Assembly: GCA_029265125.1 (NCBI GenBank) | Contig: JAJUJX010000012.1 | Location: forward strand, 1 to 64,000 | DNA length: 64,000 nt | Direction: 5' to 3' | From: Tolumonas sp008015085 | GTDB taxonomy: Bacteria > Pseudomonadota > Gammaproteobacteria > Enterobacterales > Aeromonadaceae | Shown: piece after piece, positions 27,120 to 35,913 of the stretch | How positions within the stretch are numbered: the first letter of the stretch is position 1 | How the letters are laid out: the number at the start of each line of letters is the position of its first letter | The notes under the pieces: generated by a model | Databases searched by the model: none | What the model was told of the DNA's origin: nothing | What the model saw: the letters and a program-made list of their open reading frames with translations, nothing else | Position numbers and translations under genes: made by a program

Positions 27120-27362
27120 TCAGCCCCCTGTTACCGGTGGGAAAAAAGCCACTTCATCATTTGCCGATAAAGGCGTATTCCACGGCACCAGACACTGATT
27201 CACCGCCACCAGCAGCGCAGAATCCTGCAAGGCCAATTGCCACTTATCGCCACGTCCGGCCAGCGTTTCGCGCAGTTGTTGCGCGGTGAAATAAGGTTCA
27301 TCGATCGTCAGTTCATCCACCCCAACCAGCTCGCGGGTTTGGGCAAAAAATAATACTCTCAT
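27120..27362 (-). CDS. moaD: Molybdopterin synthase sulfur carrier subunit
   Basis: 80 residues from the ATG at 27362, preceded by AGGAGG; a longer frame would overlap moaC. Ubiquitin-like fold protein ending in the required Gly-Gly (FFPPVTGG), where MoeB adenylates and a thiocarboxylate forms. Tightly packed between moaC and moaE. Confidence 0.94.
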   Translation of the reverse strand: MRVLFFAQTRELVGVDELTIDEPYFTAQQLRETLAGRGDKWQLALQDSALLVAVNQCLVPWNTPLSANDEVAFFPPVTGG

Positions 27363-27381
27363 TTGTTCCTCCTGCGGACAG

Positions 27382-27861
27382 CTAAACCTGAAAATCACCG
27401 GATTTGCCGCCAGTTTTACTCAGCAGTCGCACCGACTCAATCACCATGTCTTTTTGCAACGCCTTGCACATGTCATAGATGGTCAGAGCAGTAACCGATG
27501 CAGCAGTTAGCGCTTCCATCTCCACCCCGGTTTTACCGTTGAGTTTACACAGCGTTTCGATACGCACCTGATTGCGCTCTGTGTCAGCGGTGAGCTCGAC
27601 CTCGACCTTGCTCAGTGCCAGCGGATGACACAGCGGGATCAGATCGGCTGTTTTTTTCGCGGCCATGATGCCTGCGATGCGCGCAGTGGCAAATACATCG
27701 CCCTTATGATGATCACCCTCCATGACGATACGCAATGTTTCAGCTGACATGGAAACGATGGCCTCGGCCCGGGCGGTGCGAGTCGTGATCTCTTTCTCGC
27801 TGACATCCACCATGTGCGCTTCACCACTGCTATTGATATGCGTTAGCTGATTTGTCTGCAT
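27382..27861 (-). CDS. moaC: Cyclic pyranopterin monophosphate synthase
   Basis: 159 residues, AAGGAAA before the ATG. MoaC signatures: THINSSGEAHMVDVSEKEITTRTARAEAIV, LIPLCHPLALSKVEVEL, CKLNGKTGVEMEALTAASVTALTIYDMCKALQKDM, including the conserved KTGVEMEAL block. It converts the MoaA product to cyclic pyranopterin monophosphate. Full length for the family. Confidence 0.97.
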   Translation of the reverse strand: MQTNQLTHINSSGEAHMVDVSEKEITTRTARAEAIVSMSAETLRIVMEGDHHKGDVFATARIAGIMAAKKTADLIPLCHPLALSKVEVELTADTERNQVRIETLCKLNGKTGVEMEALTAASVTALTIYDMCKALQKDMVIESVRLLSKTGGKSGDFQV

Positions 27862-27870
27862 AGGGTTTCC

Positions 27871-28383
27871 TTAGCGACGCAGGTGCGGCACGAAGTTGCA
27901 CGGTTTATGACGGGAATCGAGCTGTGACTGAATGATATGATCCCACGCAGTACGGCAGGCATTAGTTGAACCCGGCATACAGAAAATCAGCGTCTTGTTG
28001 GCCATGCCCGCCAGTGCACGACTCTGAATGGTCGAGGTGCCAATTTCATTAAAGGAAACCTGACGAAACAGCTCACCAAAGCCTTCGATGGTTTTATCAA
28101 ACAGCGGGCTTACTGCTTCGGGCGTAGTATCGCGGCCGGTAAAACCGGTGCCACCGGTGACCAGCACCACCTGCACGTTTTTATCAGCGATCCAGCGTGA
28201 CAGAATGGCGCGGATGTCATACTTGTCGTCAATGACGATCTGTTTTTCGACCAAATGGTGCCCGGCTGATTGCAGATTATCGACCAGAGAACGACCCGAC
28301 GTGTCGGTTTCTTCGTTACGGGTATCCGACACGGTGAGCACCGCAATATTGAGCGGGACAAATTCTGTTGCAGCATGAGACAT
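27871..28383 (-). CDS. moaB: Molybdenum cofactor biosynthesis protein B
   Basis: 170 residues from the ATG at 28383 with AAGGAAT upstream. MPT-binding fold: IAVLTVSDTRNEETDTSG, LVTGGTGFTGRDTTPEAV, FRQVSFNEIGTSTIQSRALAG, CMPGSTNACRTAWD. MoaB/MogA-like proteins adenylate molybdopterin before metal insertion. It is placed between mobA and moaC in the Moco run. Confidence 0.95.
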   Translation of the reverse strand: MSHAATEFVPLNIAVLTVSDTRNEETDTSGRSLVDNLQSAGHHLVEKQIVIDDKYDIRAILSRWIADKNVQVVLVTGGTGFTGRDTTPEAVSPLFDKTIEGFGELFRQVSFNEIGTSTIQSRALAGMANKTLIFCMPGSTNACRTAWDHIIQSQLDSRHKPCNFVPHLRR

Positions 28384-28394
28384 AGTGATATTCC

Positions 28395-28964
28395 TTAATA
28401 AGTTCCGTTTAACAGAAGCTGACACTGCTGCCATTCTTCCGGAGTATTCGTATTGTTAAAACAGTGGCGATATTTCGGTGATACCGGTAATTCGGTGATG
28501 TGCGCTTTCCGGTAGAAGTGCGTCATACTGCGCTGATTGGCTGGAGTTTCCGGTGCGAGTAATTCAGCCAGAATGTCGCAGTTAGTTTCGTTATTCAGCA
28601 GTAATAGCGGGAATTGTGCATCAGCATAACTGACACCATTACCTTCAAAACGAAAATGCATCAGCAGTTGCGCCAGCTCACTGCTCATATATGGCATATC
28701 AACCGGCAGGATCAGTAATTTTTCAGTTTGGCAGGCCTCTAACCCGGCGGCGATGCCGGAAAGCGGCCCGAGTTGCGCACTGTCAAGCACGCAGCGATAC
28801 CCGTAATAATTGCCACTGATCAGCACCTGACGACAGCCAGCTTGTTCGAGTAATTGCATAGCCCGATTCAACAGGGTTTCCCCATTAAGCTCAAGTAACG
28901 CCTTGTTGGTACCCATCCGGCTGGAACGGCCGCCGGCGAGCACTAATCCGGTTGTTTTGTGCAT
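28395..28964 (-). CDS. mobA: Molybdenum cofactor guanylyltransferase
   Basis: 189 residues. The nucleotide-binding signature LVLAGGRSSRMGTNKALLEL is complete, followed by LGPLSGIAAGLEA and the LPVDMPYMSSEL metal site. MobA attaches GMP to make the MGD form of Moco, which the DMSO-reductase-family NasA encoded upstream requires. It starts 1 base after the moaA stop. Confidence 0.94.
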   Translation of the reverse strand: MHKTTGLVLAGGRSSRMGTNKALLELNGETLLNRAMQLLEQAGCRQVLISGNYYGYRCVLDSAQLGPLSGIAAGLEACQTEKLLILPVDMPYMSSELAQLLMHFRFEGNGVSYADAQFPLLLLNNETNCDILAELLAPETPANQRSMTHFYRKAHITELPVSPKYRHCFNNTNTPEEWQQCQLLLNGTY

Positions 28965-28965
28965 G

Positions 28966-29943
28966 TCAGCCTCCGATTGATGCCAGATGTTGTGTCACAC
29001 CACTGTTCCCTTCATGCAGGAAGTGGGTTTCACGTTTATGGGTTAAGCCTTGCAGAATACGGCTTTGTAATTCGCTGTTTTGTTCATCGGCCTGCAACAG
29101 CTCACGCAGTGGCACACCTTCTTCACCAAACAGACACAGATGCAGTTTGCCGACGGATGAAACCCGCAGCCGATTGCAATTCGTGCAGAAATCTTTGCTG
29201 TAAGGCATGATGAGGCCAATTTGCCCTTGATAATCAGGGTGGGAGAATACCTCCGCCGGGCCATCGGTCAGCTCACGGTTTTGCTGAATCCAGCCTTCGC
29301 GCAGCAGACGCGCTTTGACCGGTAGTCCGCTCTGATGGTGCTTCTGAAAACGGGCATCCATGGCGCCAGTTTGCATCAGTTCAATTAAGCGCAGCTGGAT
29401 CGGCTGATTTTTCAGCCAGAACAGGAATTGTGAAAGCTCGTGATCATTGAGGTTTTTCAGCAACACGGTGTTCACTTTGATTTTGCGAAATCCAGCCTGC
29501 TGTGCGGCATCCAGCCCTGCCAGGATCTCCGCCAGTTTGTTTTCACCGGTGATCAGCTGAAACTGACGAGGGTCTAGGCTATCGATACTGACATTGAGGG
29601 AGCGTAATCCAGCATCAAACCATTGCTGTGCCCGCTCTTTCAGGCGATAGCCGTTAGTGGTCATCGCCACATTTTCGATACCGCTGATATTGGCCACGGT
29701 TTCAATAATTGCCGGTAGATCACGGCGCATCGAGGGTTCACCGCCGGTGAGGCGGATCTTCTTCACACCCAATTCGGCAAAGGTAGTCGCCACCCGTCGA
29801 ATTTCGTCGACAGTGAGGAAAGATTTGCGTCCGTCGGGGCGATAACCATCCGGCAGACAATAGGTGCAGCGAAAATTACAGGCTTCTGTCACTGACAGAC
29901 GCAGGTAATGAAAGCGGCGGGAAAAACCGTCTTGTAACATCAT
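28966..29943 (-). CDS. moaA: GTP 3',8-cyclase (radical SAM)
   Basis: 325 residues from the ATG at 29943, preceded by GGAAAGG; the frame remains open further upstream without a start signal. Radical SAM cluster CNFRCTYC near residue 24, second cluster CTNCNRLRVSSVGKLHLC near residue 250, and the C-terminal Gly-Gly (LASIGG) are all present. First step of Moco synthesis from GTP. A 255-base structured leader separates it from moeB, so it may have its own control. Confidence 0.97.
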   Translation of the reverse strand: MMLQDGFSRRFHYLRLSVTEACNFRCTYCLPDGYRPDGRKSFLTVDEIRRVATTFAELGVKKIRLTGGEPSMRRDLPAIIETVANISGIENVAMTTNGYRLKERAQQWFDAGLRSLNVSIDSLDPRQFQLITGENKLAEILAGLDAAQQAGFRKIKVNTVLLKNLNDHELSQFLFWLKNQPIQLRLIELMQTGAMDARFQKHHQSGLPVKARLLREGWIQQNRELTDGPAEVFSHPDYQGQIGLIMPYSKDFCTNCNRLRVSSVGKLHLCLFGEEGVPLRELLQADEQNSELQSRILQGLTHKRETHFLHEGNSGVTQHLASIGG

Positions 29944-29949
29944 AAACAC

Positions 29950-30052
29950 CTTTCCAAATTCGGGAGGCCAGTGCATTTCTTTACTGACCCTCGCAGGGTA
30001 ACTGCTCGGCTGCATGGCCTTATCAGAGACTTAGGCGATGCAGCTCGGTGTG
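29950..30052 (-). promoter_or_regulatory. Structured leader upstream of moaA (Moco-riboswitch candidate)
   Basis: On the minus strand, a perfect GCTGCAT/ATGCAGC stem encloses GCCT/AGGC, then a CCCT-GCG-AGGG hairpin and a CTGGCCTCCCGAA...GG segment just before the ribosome site. Position and the GCCTCC-GAA-GG element recall Moco-sensing leaders of moaA in gammaproteobacteria, but I could not align it to the full consensus, so this is tentative. Confidence 0.3.
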
Positions 30053-30065
30053 TTGTTTGTTTTTT

Positions 30066-30174
30066 GAATCCGTTGTCTCATTTGTAAGACCGACACGCCG
30101 TGGATCCGTCCATGGAGGCTTGGGCGCCGCGTCCTGCGGCGCACAGTCGGCTTTACAAACAAGACAACAGATTC
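30066..30174. repeat. 109-bp imperfect inverted-repeat element (MITE-like)
   Basis: Ends are imperfect inverted repeats of about 28 bases: the left starts GAATCCGTTGTCTC and reads on to TTTGTAAGACCGAC; the right is its near complement, ending AGACAACAGATTC. Inside are a perfect GCGCCGC/GCGGCGC hairpin and a CCATGG-centred piece. It lies between moeB and moaA with no coding content. It looks like a non-autonomous mobile element or a dispersed intergenic repeat that may also act as terminator for moeAB. Confidence 0.5.
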
Positions 30175-30198
30175 CTCTCGTTTATGTATGCCTAAGGG

Positions 30199-30969
30199 TT
30201 AAGACGCATCTCCACACACAGCACAACTATTATTCTTCTTTAATTTCATCGACCGGAACTGCCCACTGAATCCATCGATCAACAGCAGTTGACCGCTCAA
30301 CGGTGTTCCCGCTTTGGTCAGCAGTTTCAAGGCTTCCACAGCTTGTAAACTGCCAACCACCCCCACAATCGGAGCCAGCACGCCGGCTTCGACGCAGCTT
30401 TGGCCTTGATTGTTGGAAGATGGAGAAGAAAAAAACTGGCTGAAGCAGTGGTAGCAGGGCTCATCTTGCAGCCAGCGAAAAACAGCAACCTGACCTTCGA
30501 AGCGGATCGCCGCACCAGAAACCAGTGGGGTTTTCTGATGAAAGCAGGTTAGATTTAATAAATTACGGGTATCCAGATTGTCACTGCAGTCGAGCACCAG
30601 ATCGTGCGCGGCTACCAGCGACAAAGCCGAAGATTCATCCAGATAACGCGGGATCACTTCAAACTGACAGGCGGGATTTAACACCGCTAAAGTTTGACGT
30701 GCGGATTCCGCTTTGTTCATGCCGATACGGGTATCGTGGTGCAGCACCTGCCGTTGCAGGTTGCTGACATCGACCGTGTCACCATCGACCAGCGTGAGTT
30801 GCCCGACACCTGCCACCGTCAGATATTGCGCGGCGGCACAGCCTAATCCGCCTAAGCCCACGATCAGTACGTGTGCATTTTTCAGCGCCGTCTGACCGTC
30901 AATATCCACACTGCGTAGATTGATCTGACGGTGATACCGCAGTAGTTCCTGATCAGTCAGCTCTTGCAT
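30199..30969 (-). CDS. moeB: MoaD adenylyltransferase
   Basis: 256 residues from the ATG at 30969, GAGG upstream. E1-like fold: YHRQINLRSVDIDGQTALKNAHVLIVGLGGLGCAAAQYL with the nucleotide glycine loop, DGDTVDVSNLQRQVLH, and two zinc CxxC pairs (CYHC, CAVC). QSCVEAGVLAPIVGVVGSLQA is the usual MoeB block. It activates the MoaD C-terminus by adenylation. Starts 7 bases after moeA. Confidence 0.95.
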   Translation of the reverse strand: MQELTDQELLRYHRQINLRSVDIDGQTALKNAHVLIVGLGGLGCAAAQYLTVAGVGQLTLVDGDTVDVSNLQRQVLHHDTRIGMNKAESARQTLAVLNPACQFEVIPRYLDESSALSLVAAHDLVLDCSDNLDTRNLLNLTCFHQKTPLVSGAAIRFEGQVAVFRWLQDEPCYHCFSQFFSSPSSNNQGQSCVEAGVLAPIVGVVGSLQAVEALKLLTKAGTPLSGQLLLIDGFSGQFRSMKLKKNNSCAVCGDAS

Positions 30970-30976
30970 AGTCACC

Positions 30977-32197
30977 TCAGCTCACGATCTCGTTAAACAG
31001 CTCAATGGTGACTGACGCCCCTGCGGGTACGTCCTTTTCCACAATGACGAAACAATTGGCGGCACACAGTGAAGTGAACATGCCGGAGCCTTGCGCACCG
31101 GTCGAACGCACTGTGATCAGCCCATCAGCATTTACACTGATCAGCCCACGTTGGAAATCAACACGGTTTTTTGCACTACGGAAGTTGTGCTCCGCAATCG
31201 CAGGCAGACGTAGTGGCTCAATGGCAATCTCACCCGCCAATTTGCGTAACGCTGGTTGTACCAGCTGATAGAAAGTAACAAATGCCGAAACCGGATTACC
31301 CGGCAGGCCAAAGAAATGCTTATCGCGGATCTTGCCAAACGCAAACGGCTTGCCAGGTTTCATTGCTACCGACCAGAAACCAACCTCGCCCAGCTCCAGT
31401 AGCAGATCTTTGGTGTAATCAGCCTCTCCGACCGAAACGCCACCGGACGTAATAATGGCATCTGCCGTTTGTACCGCCTGAATAAAAGTGTCACGCAGCT
31501 GCGCCGGATCATCGGGAATGATGCCGAAGTTCAGACACTCAATGCCCATCCGGTTCAGCATGGCTTCAATGCCGTAACGGTTGGAATCGTAAATTTCGCC
31601 CTCGTGCAGCGGCATTCCCGGCTGCTTCAGTTCATCCCCAGTACTGAAAATCGCGACTTTCAGACGACGGTAAACCTTAACGTCTGGCAAACCTAACGTC
31701 GCCAGCAACGGCAAGGCACGAGCATGTAAACGCGTACCGGCGGTCAGAACGACATCACCGGTACGGATCTCTTCGCCCAGATAACGGATATTCGCTTTGG
31801 CTTTCGGTGGCTGGGTGAACAGCACACCATCCGCCGTCTGCGCGGTCTGTTCCTGCATGATCACGGTATCAAGCCCCTCAGGCACCTGCGCACCGGTCAT
31901 GATGCGCAGGCAGGTGCCCTGTGGGACCTCACCACGAAAGGGTTGTCCGGCTAAAGCGGTGCCAGTAACCGGCATCGCACGCCCCTCCTGCCAGTCAGCA
32001 AAGCGGAAGGCGTAGCCGTCCATCGCGGAATTATCAAACGGAGGCATATTCAGCGGAGACAGCACGTTCTCCACTAAGATATGCCCCTGTGCGGTTGCCA
32101 GTGGCACAGTCATGATCTCGTTAACTGGCGCAATCTGCGCCAGCATGGTCGTTAATGCGTCCTGAACGCTCATTGCACCTGCATCACAACAACCCAT
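30977..32197 (-). CDS. moeA: Molybdopterin molybdenumtransferase
   Basis: 406 residues, AAGGAAA before the ATG. MoeA blocks: PPFDNSAMDGYAFR, LRIMTGAQVPEGLDTVIMQE, STGDEL, GEIYDSNRY, TSGGVSVGEADYTKDLL and FGLPGNPVSAFVTFYQLV. It inserts molybdate into adenylated molybdopterin. It follows nirD by 10 bases, so cofactor synthesis is physically joined to the nitrate/nitrite reduction genes. Confidence 0.96.
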   Translation of the reverse strand: MGCCDAGAMSVQDALTTMLAQIAPVNEIMTVPLATAQGHILVENVLSPLNMPPFDNSAMDGYAFRFADWQEGRAMPVTGTALAGQPFRGEVPQGTCLRIMTGAQVPEGLDTVIMQEQTAQTADGVLFTQPPKAKANIRYLGEEIRTGDVVLTAGTRLHARALPLLATLGLPDVKVYRRLKVAIFSTGDELKQPGMPLHEGEIYDSNRYGIEAMLNRMGIECLNFGIIPDDPAQLRDTFIQAVQTADAIITSGGVSVGEADYTKDLLLELGEVGFWSVAMKPGKPFAFGKIRDKHFFGLPGNPVSAFVTFYQLVQPALRKLAGEIAIEPLRLPAIAEHNFRSAKNRVDFQRGLISVNADGLITVRSTGAQGSGMFTSLCAANCFVIVEKDVPAGASVTIELFNEIVS

Positions 32198-32207
32198 AAT
32201 GGTTTCC

Positions 32208-32537
32208 TTATTCCGCTTTTAACCAGACTTCGTCACCACGCACTTCCACCGGCCAGCTTTTGACAGCAATGCCCGGGGCGTCTAAACAACGCCCGTCTGC
32301 CAGTGAAAAATGCTGCTTGTACAAAGGAGAGGCAACGCACAGTTCATCCTGAATATCGCCAATGATGCCGCGAGACAACACAAAGGCCTCGCCCAGCGGA
32401 TCCCAGTTATCCAGTGCGTACACCGATGGAATTTCATTCGGGATATAAAACACCGCCACTTGTTTGCCCTTTACCAGGGCTGTTCTGCCGGAATGCTCAA
32501 CCAGATCGTTCAATTCACAAATTTTCTGCCAGCTCAT
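32208..32537 (-). CDS. nirD: Nitrite reductase (NADH) small subunit
   Basis: 109 residues. Rieske-like NirD fold: CELNDLVEHSGRTALVKGKQVAVFYI, NWDPLGEAFVLSRGIIGDIQDELCVASPLYKQHFSLADGRCLD. As usual for NirD the Rieske cysteine/histidine ligands are not all conserved. ATG overlaps the nirB stop by 4 bases, so translation is coupled. Confidence 0.94.
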   Translation of the reverse strand: MSWQKICELNDLVEHSGRTALVKGKQVAVFYIPNEIPSVYALDNWDPLGEAFVLSRGIIGDIQDELCVASPLYKQHFSLADGRCLDAPGIAVKSWPVEVRGDEVWLKAE

Positions 32538-35059
32538 ACCAACTCCTTGATCAGAATTAACTCTTCATCCTGTTTTGGGATTGCCTGCTCACGCACGATC
32601 TGACGTGGTGGCATATACGCCTCGTCACTGTTGAGGAATGGAGCAAACCGTTTCAGTTTTTCCGGATCTTCAATGGTGGTCTTCCATTCACACTGATAGG
32701 TATTGATCAGGTGCTGCATCTGATCTTCCAGTTCCGCCGCAATGCCCAGCTTGTCGTCGATGATGACCGATTTCAGATAATCCAGACCGCCCTCCATGTT
32801 TTCCATCCACACGGAGGTACGTTGCAGACGGTCACCGGTACGGATGTAGAACACCATCAGGCGATCGATGTATTTGATTAAGTCTTCATCGCTCAAATCG
32901 GTGGCGAACAGATCCGCATGGCGTGGGCGCATTCCGCCGTTCCCACAAACGTAAAGGTTCCAGCCTTTTTCGGTGGCAATCACACCAAAGTCTTTGCTTT
33001 GCGCTTCGGCACATTCACGCGTACAGCCGGAAACGGCGAATTTGATTTTGTGGGGTGCCCGGATGCCCTTGTAGCGGTTTTCCAGTGTCACAGCCATGCC
33101 TGCAGAATCTTTGACTCCATAGCGACACCAGGTTGAACCGACACACGACTTCACGGTACGCAACGATTTACCATAGGCATGGCCCGTTTCAAAACCGGCA
33201 TCGACCAGCTCTTTCCAGATCACGGGCAGTTGATCGATACGCGCACCAAACATGTCAATACGCTGACCGCCAGTCACTTTGGTGTAGAGGTTATATTTCT
33301 TCGCCACCTGACCCAGCACAATCAGTTTATCCGGTGTAATTTCACCACCGGCGATACGTGGCACGATGGAATAGGTACCGTCTTTTTGCAGGTTACCGAG
33401 GAAGGCATCGTTGGTGTCTTGCAACGGCTGATGAGGTTTTTCCAGAATGTGATCATTCCACAATGACGCCATGATGGAGCCAATCATCGGTTTGCAGATA
33501 TCACAACCACGGCCTTTGCCGTGCTTGCTCAGCACTTGTTCAAAGGTTTTCAGCTCACCGACACGGATTTGGTGAAACAGCTCCTGGCGGGTAAAGGCAA
33601 AGTGTTCACAGACATGGTTATTCGCCTCCATGCCCATTTCGGTCAACGTCTGATCCACTACCTGTTTCAGCAGGTTCGAGCAACCACCACAACCGGTGCC
33701 TGCTTTGGTGCAGGCTTTCACATCTGCCACGGTGTGATTACCGGCTTTCACTGCTGCAACCACATCGCCTTTGGTGACGTTATGGCAGGAACAGATAGTC
33801 GCAGTATCCGGCAGCGCCAGAGAGGTTGGTTTTGCATTTCCGCCTTCTGGTAGTAGCAGTGACAACGCCGGATCCGGTAGTTCCATCTTATTCAGATAGA
33901 ATTGCAGCAACTGGTCGTAATCGCTGTTATCGCCAATCAGGATTGCACCTAGCAGGATTTTGCCGGTTTCATCAGTCACCAGTTTTTTGTAGATACCGGA
34001 CGGACGATCCAGCAGCAGTAATTCTTGCGCGCCAGCAGTGGCGGCATGGCTGTCACCGATGGCACCGACATCAACGCCCATCAGCTTTAGCTTGGTGCTC
34101 ATGTCGGCACCTTTGAAGCGAGTTTCACCGCCCAACAGCGTGTTAACCGCAGAACGGGCCATCTGATAGCCCGGTGCCACCAGTCCAAAAATTTTGCCTG
34201 ACCACAACGCACATTCACCGATCGCCAGTACATCTGGATGCGAGGTCACGCACTGTTCGTCAATCGTAATGCCTCCCCGTTCACCCACGATCAGCCCGGC
34301 CTGACGAGCCAGACGATCTTCCGGGCGGATACCCGCAGAGAACAGGATCACATCGGTTTCGAGATGGGTGCCGTCTTTAAACATCATGCGGTGCAGCGCG
34401 CCTTCGCCATCGACAATTTTGTCGGTCGCGGTATCGACGTGCACCTTCACCCCCAGACTCTCAATTTTGTTTTTCAGCATGTCACCGGCAACCGGATCGA
34501 GCTGAACTGGCATCAGACGCGGGGCGAACTCGATAACGTGCGTTTCCAGCCCGAGCAGACGAAGCGCATTAGCCGCTTCCAGCCCCAGCAAACCGCCACC
34601 AACAACCACACCGGTGCGGCCACCAGCACAGGCATCACGGATCTCATCCAGATCAGCCAATGTGCGATAGACATAGCAGCCTTTACGCTGATGACCAGGG
34701 ATAGGTGGAACAAACGGATAAGAGCCGGTTGCCAGCACCATTTTATCGAAGGCATAAATCTCACCATGTTCAGAAATAACCTGTTTTTTCGCCAAATCCA
34801 GTGATTCCGCTTTACAGCTCAGGATCAGGGACACATCTTTCTCGGCATACCATTCCGGATCAGCCATCTGCAGCTCTTTCGGCGCGCGACCACCGAACAC
34901 TTCTGAAAGATGTACCCGGTCGTAGGCACTGTCAGGCTCTGCGCCCAATACGGTGACATCGAATTGTTCCAACCCACCCGCATTGACCAGTTGTTCCACA
35001 AAGTGGTGACCCACCATGCCGTTTCCGACGACTAACAGACGTTGTTTGCTCATGTTCAT
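32534..35059 (-). CDS. nirB: Nitrite reductase (NADH) large subunit
   Basis: 841 residues; starts at the ATG at 35059 or 35053, both after AAGGA. Domain order: FAD/NAD-binding reductase (LLVVGNGMVGHHFVEQL; GVVVGGGLLGLEAANAL), BFD-type 2Fe-2S domain (CSCHNVTKGD...CGGC, about 425-460), ferredoxin-like half-domains, then the siroheme/4Fe-4S site with CVGSTWC and CTRECAE. It reduces nitrite to ammonium with NADH in the cytoplasm. The adjacent cobA supplies siroheme precursor. Confidence 0.97.
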   Translation of the reverse strand: MNMSKQRLLVVGNGMVGHHFVEQLVNAGGLEQFDVTVLGAEPDSAYDRVHLSEVFGGRAPKELQMADPEWYAEKDVSLILSCKAESLDLAKKQVISEHGEIYAFDKMVLATGSYPFVPPIPGHQRKGCYVYRTLADLDEIRDACAGGRTGVVVGGGLLGLEAANALRLLGLETHVIEFAPRLMPVQLDPVAGDMLKNKIESLGVKVHVDTATDKIVDGEGALHRMMFKDGTHLETDVILFSAGIRPEDRLARQAGLIVGERGGITIDEQCVTSHPDVLAIGECALWSGKIFGLVAPGYQMARSAVNTLLGGETRFKGADMSTKLKLMGVDVGAIGDSHAATAGAQELLLLDRPSGIYKKLVTDETGKILLGAILIGDNSDYDQLLQFYLNKMELPDPALSLLLPEGGNAKPTSLALPDTATICSCHNVTKGDVVAAVKAGNHTVADVKACTKAGTGCGGCSNLLKQVVDQTLTEMGMEANNHVCEHFAFTRQELFHQIRVGELKTFEQVLSKHGKGRGCDICKPMIGSIMASLWNDHILEKPHQPLQDTNDAFLGNLQKDGTYSIVPRIAGGEITPDKLIVLGQVAKKYNLYTKVTGGQRIDMFGARIDQLPVIWKELVDAGFETGHAYGKSLRTVKSCVGSTWCRYGVKDSAGMAVTLENRYKGIRAPHKIKFAVSGCTRECAEAQSKDFGVIATEKGWNLYVCGNGGMRPRHADLFATDLSDEDLIKYIDRLMVFYIRTGDRLQRTSVWMENMEGGLDYLKSVIIDDKLGIAAELEDQMQHLINTYQCEWKTTIEDPEKLKRFAPFLNSDEAYMPPRQIVREQAIPKQDEELILIKELV

Positions 35060-35064
35060 GTTCC

Positions 35065-35895
35065 TTAAGCTACGGCACTGCTTTTGCTGGTTTTACTGCT
35101 CTTCAGCCGGGTGACCTTGCTCTGTTTTTCATAGAGGAAGCTCAGCACCTGCTGACGCAAATGGTGGTAATGAGGGTTATCCGCCAGCTCAACCCGGTCA
35201 CGCGGACGCGGCAGATCGATATGCAGGATCTCGCCTATGGTTGCCGCCGGACCATTGGTCATCATGACGATACGATCGGATAACAGCACGGCTTCATCGA
35301 CGTCATGTGTGATCATGATGACGGTGTTGTTCAGCTCAGCCTGAATTTCCATGACTGAATCCTGCAGATGCGCTCGGGTCAGTGCATCCAGCGCGCCGAA
35401 TGGTTCGTCCATCAGTAATACTTTCGGTGAAAGTGACAACGCACGGGCGATACCGACACGTTGCTTCATCCCGCCAGAGATTTCGTGTGGTTTTTTCTCC
35501 AGCGCGTGATCCATCTGCACCAGTGACAGGTAATAACGCACGTTCTCGTCCACTTCCTTTTTACTGGCATTTTTCATTACCTGACGTACTGCGATTTCGA
35601 CGTTTTGATACACGGTCAGCCAGGGCAGCAATGCGTGGTTCTGGAACACCACGGAACGCTCCGGGCCAGGGCCATCGACTTCACGACCATCAAGAATGAT
35701 GCCGCCGGAGGTGGCTTCAGTCAGACCAGCAACAAGATTCAATACGGTGCTCTTGCCGCAGCCGGAGTGACCGATCAGAGAGATAAACTCACCTTTAGCA
35801 ATTTTGAGGTTGACGTCCACCAGCGCTTCAAAGAAGCCTTTTTCTGTCTTGAAACGCATGCCCACGGCACTTAAATCGAGATAGGTTTTACTCAT
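35065..35895 (-). CDS. nrtC: Nitrate ABC transporter ATP-binding protein
   Basis: 276 residues from the ATG at 35895. Walker A GHSGCGKST, signature ISGGMKQRVGIARAL, Walker B KVLLMDEPFGALDALTRAHLQ; the EPFGALD form is typical of the nitrate/sulfonate/taurine class. It lacks the NrtA-like fused domain found on cyanobacterial NrtC, so it resembles NrtD/NasD; the symbol is therefore by position. Between nrtB and nirB with 5-19 base gaps. Confidence 0.9.
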   Translation of the reverse strand: MSKTYLDLSAVGMRFKTEKGFFEALVDVNLKIAKGEFISLIGHSGCGKSTVLNLVAGLTEATSGGIILDGREVDGPGPERSVVFQNHALLPWLTVYQNVEIAVRQVMKNASKKEVDENVRYYLSLVQMDHALEKKPHEISGGMKQRVGIARALSLSPKVLLMDEPFGALDALTRAHLQDSVMEIQAELNNTVIMITHDVDEAVLLSDRIVMMTNGPAATIGEILHIDLPRPRDRVELADNPHYHHLRQQVLSFLYEKQSKVTRLKSSKTSKSSAVA

Positions 35896-35913
35896 TTTCA
35901 ATATCCCTATTAA

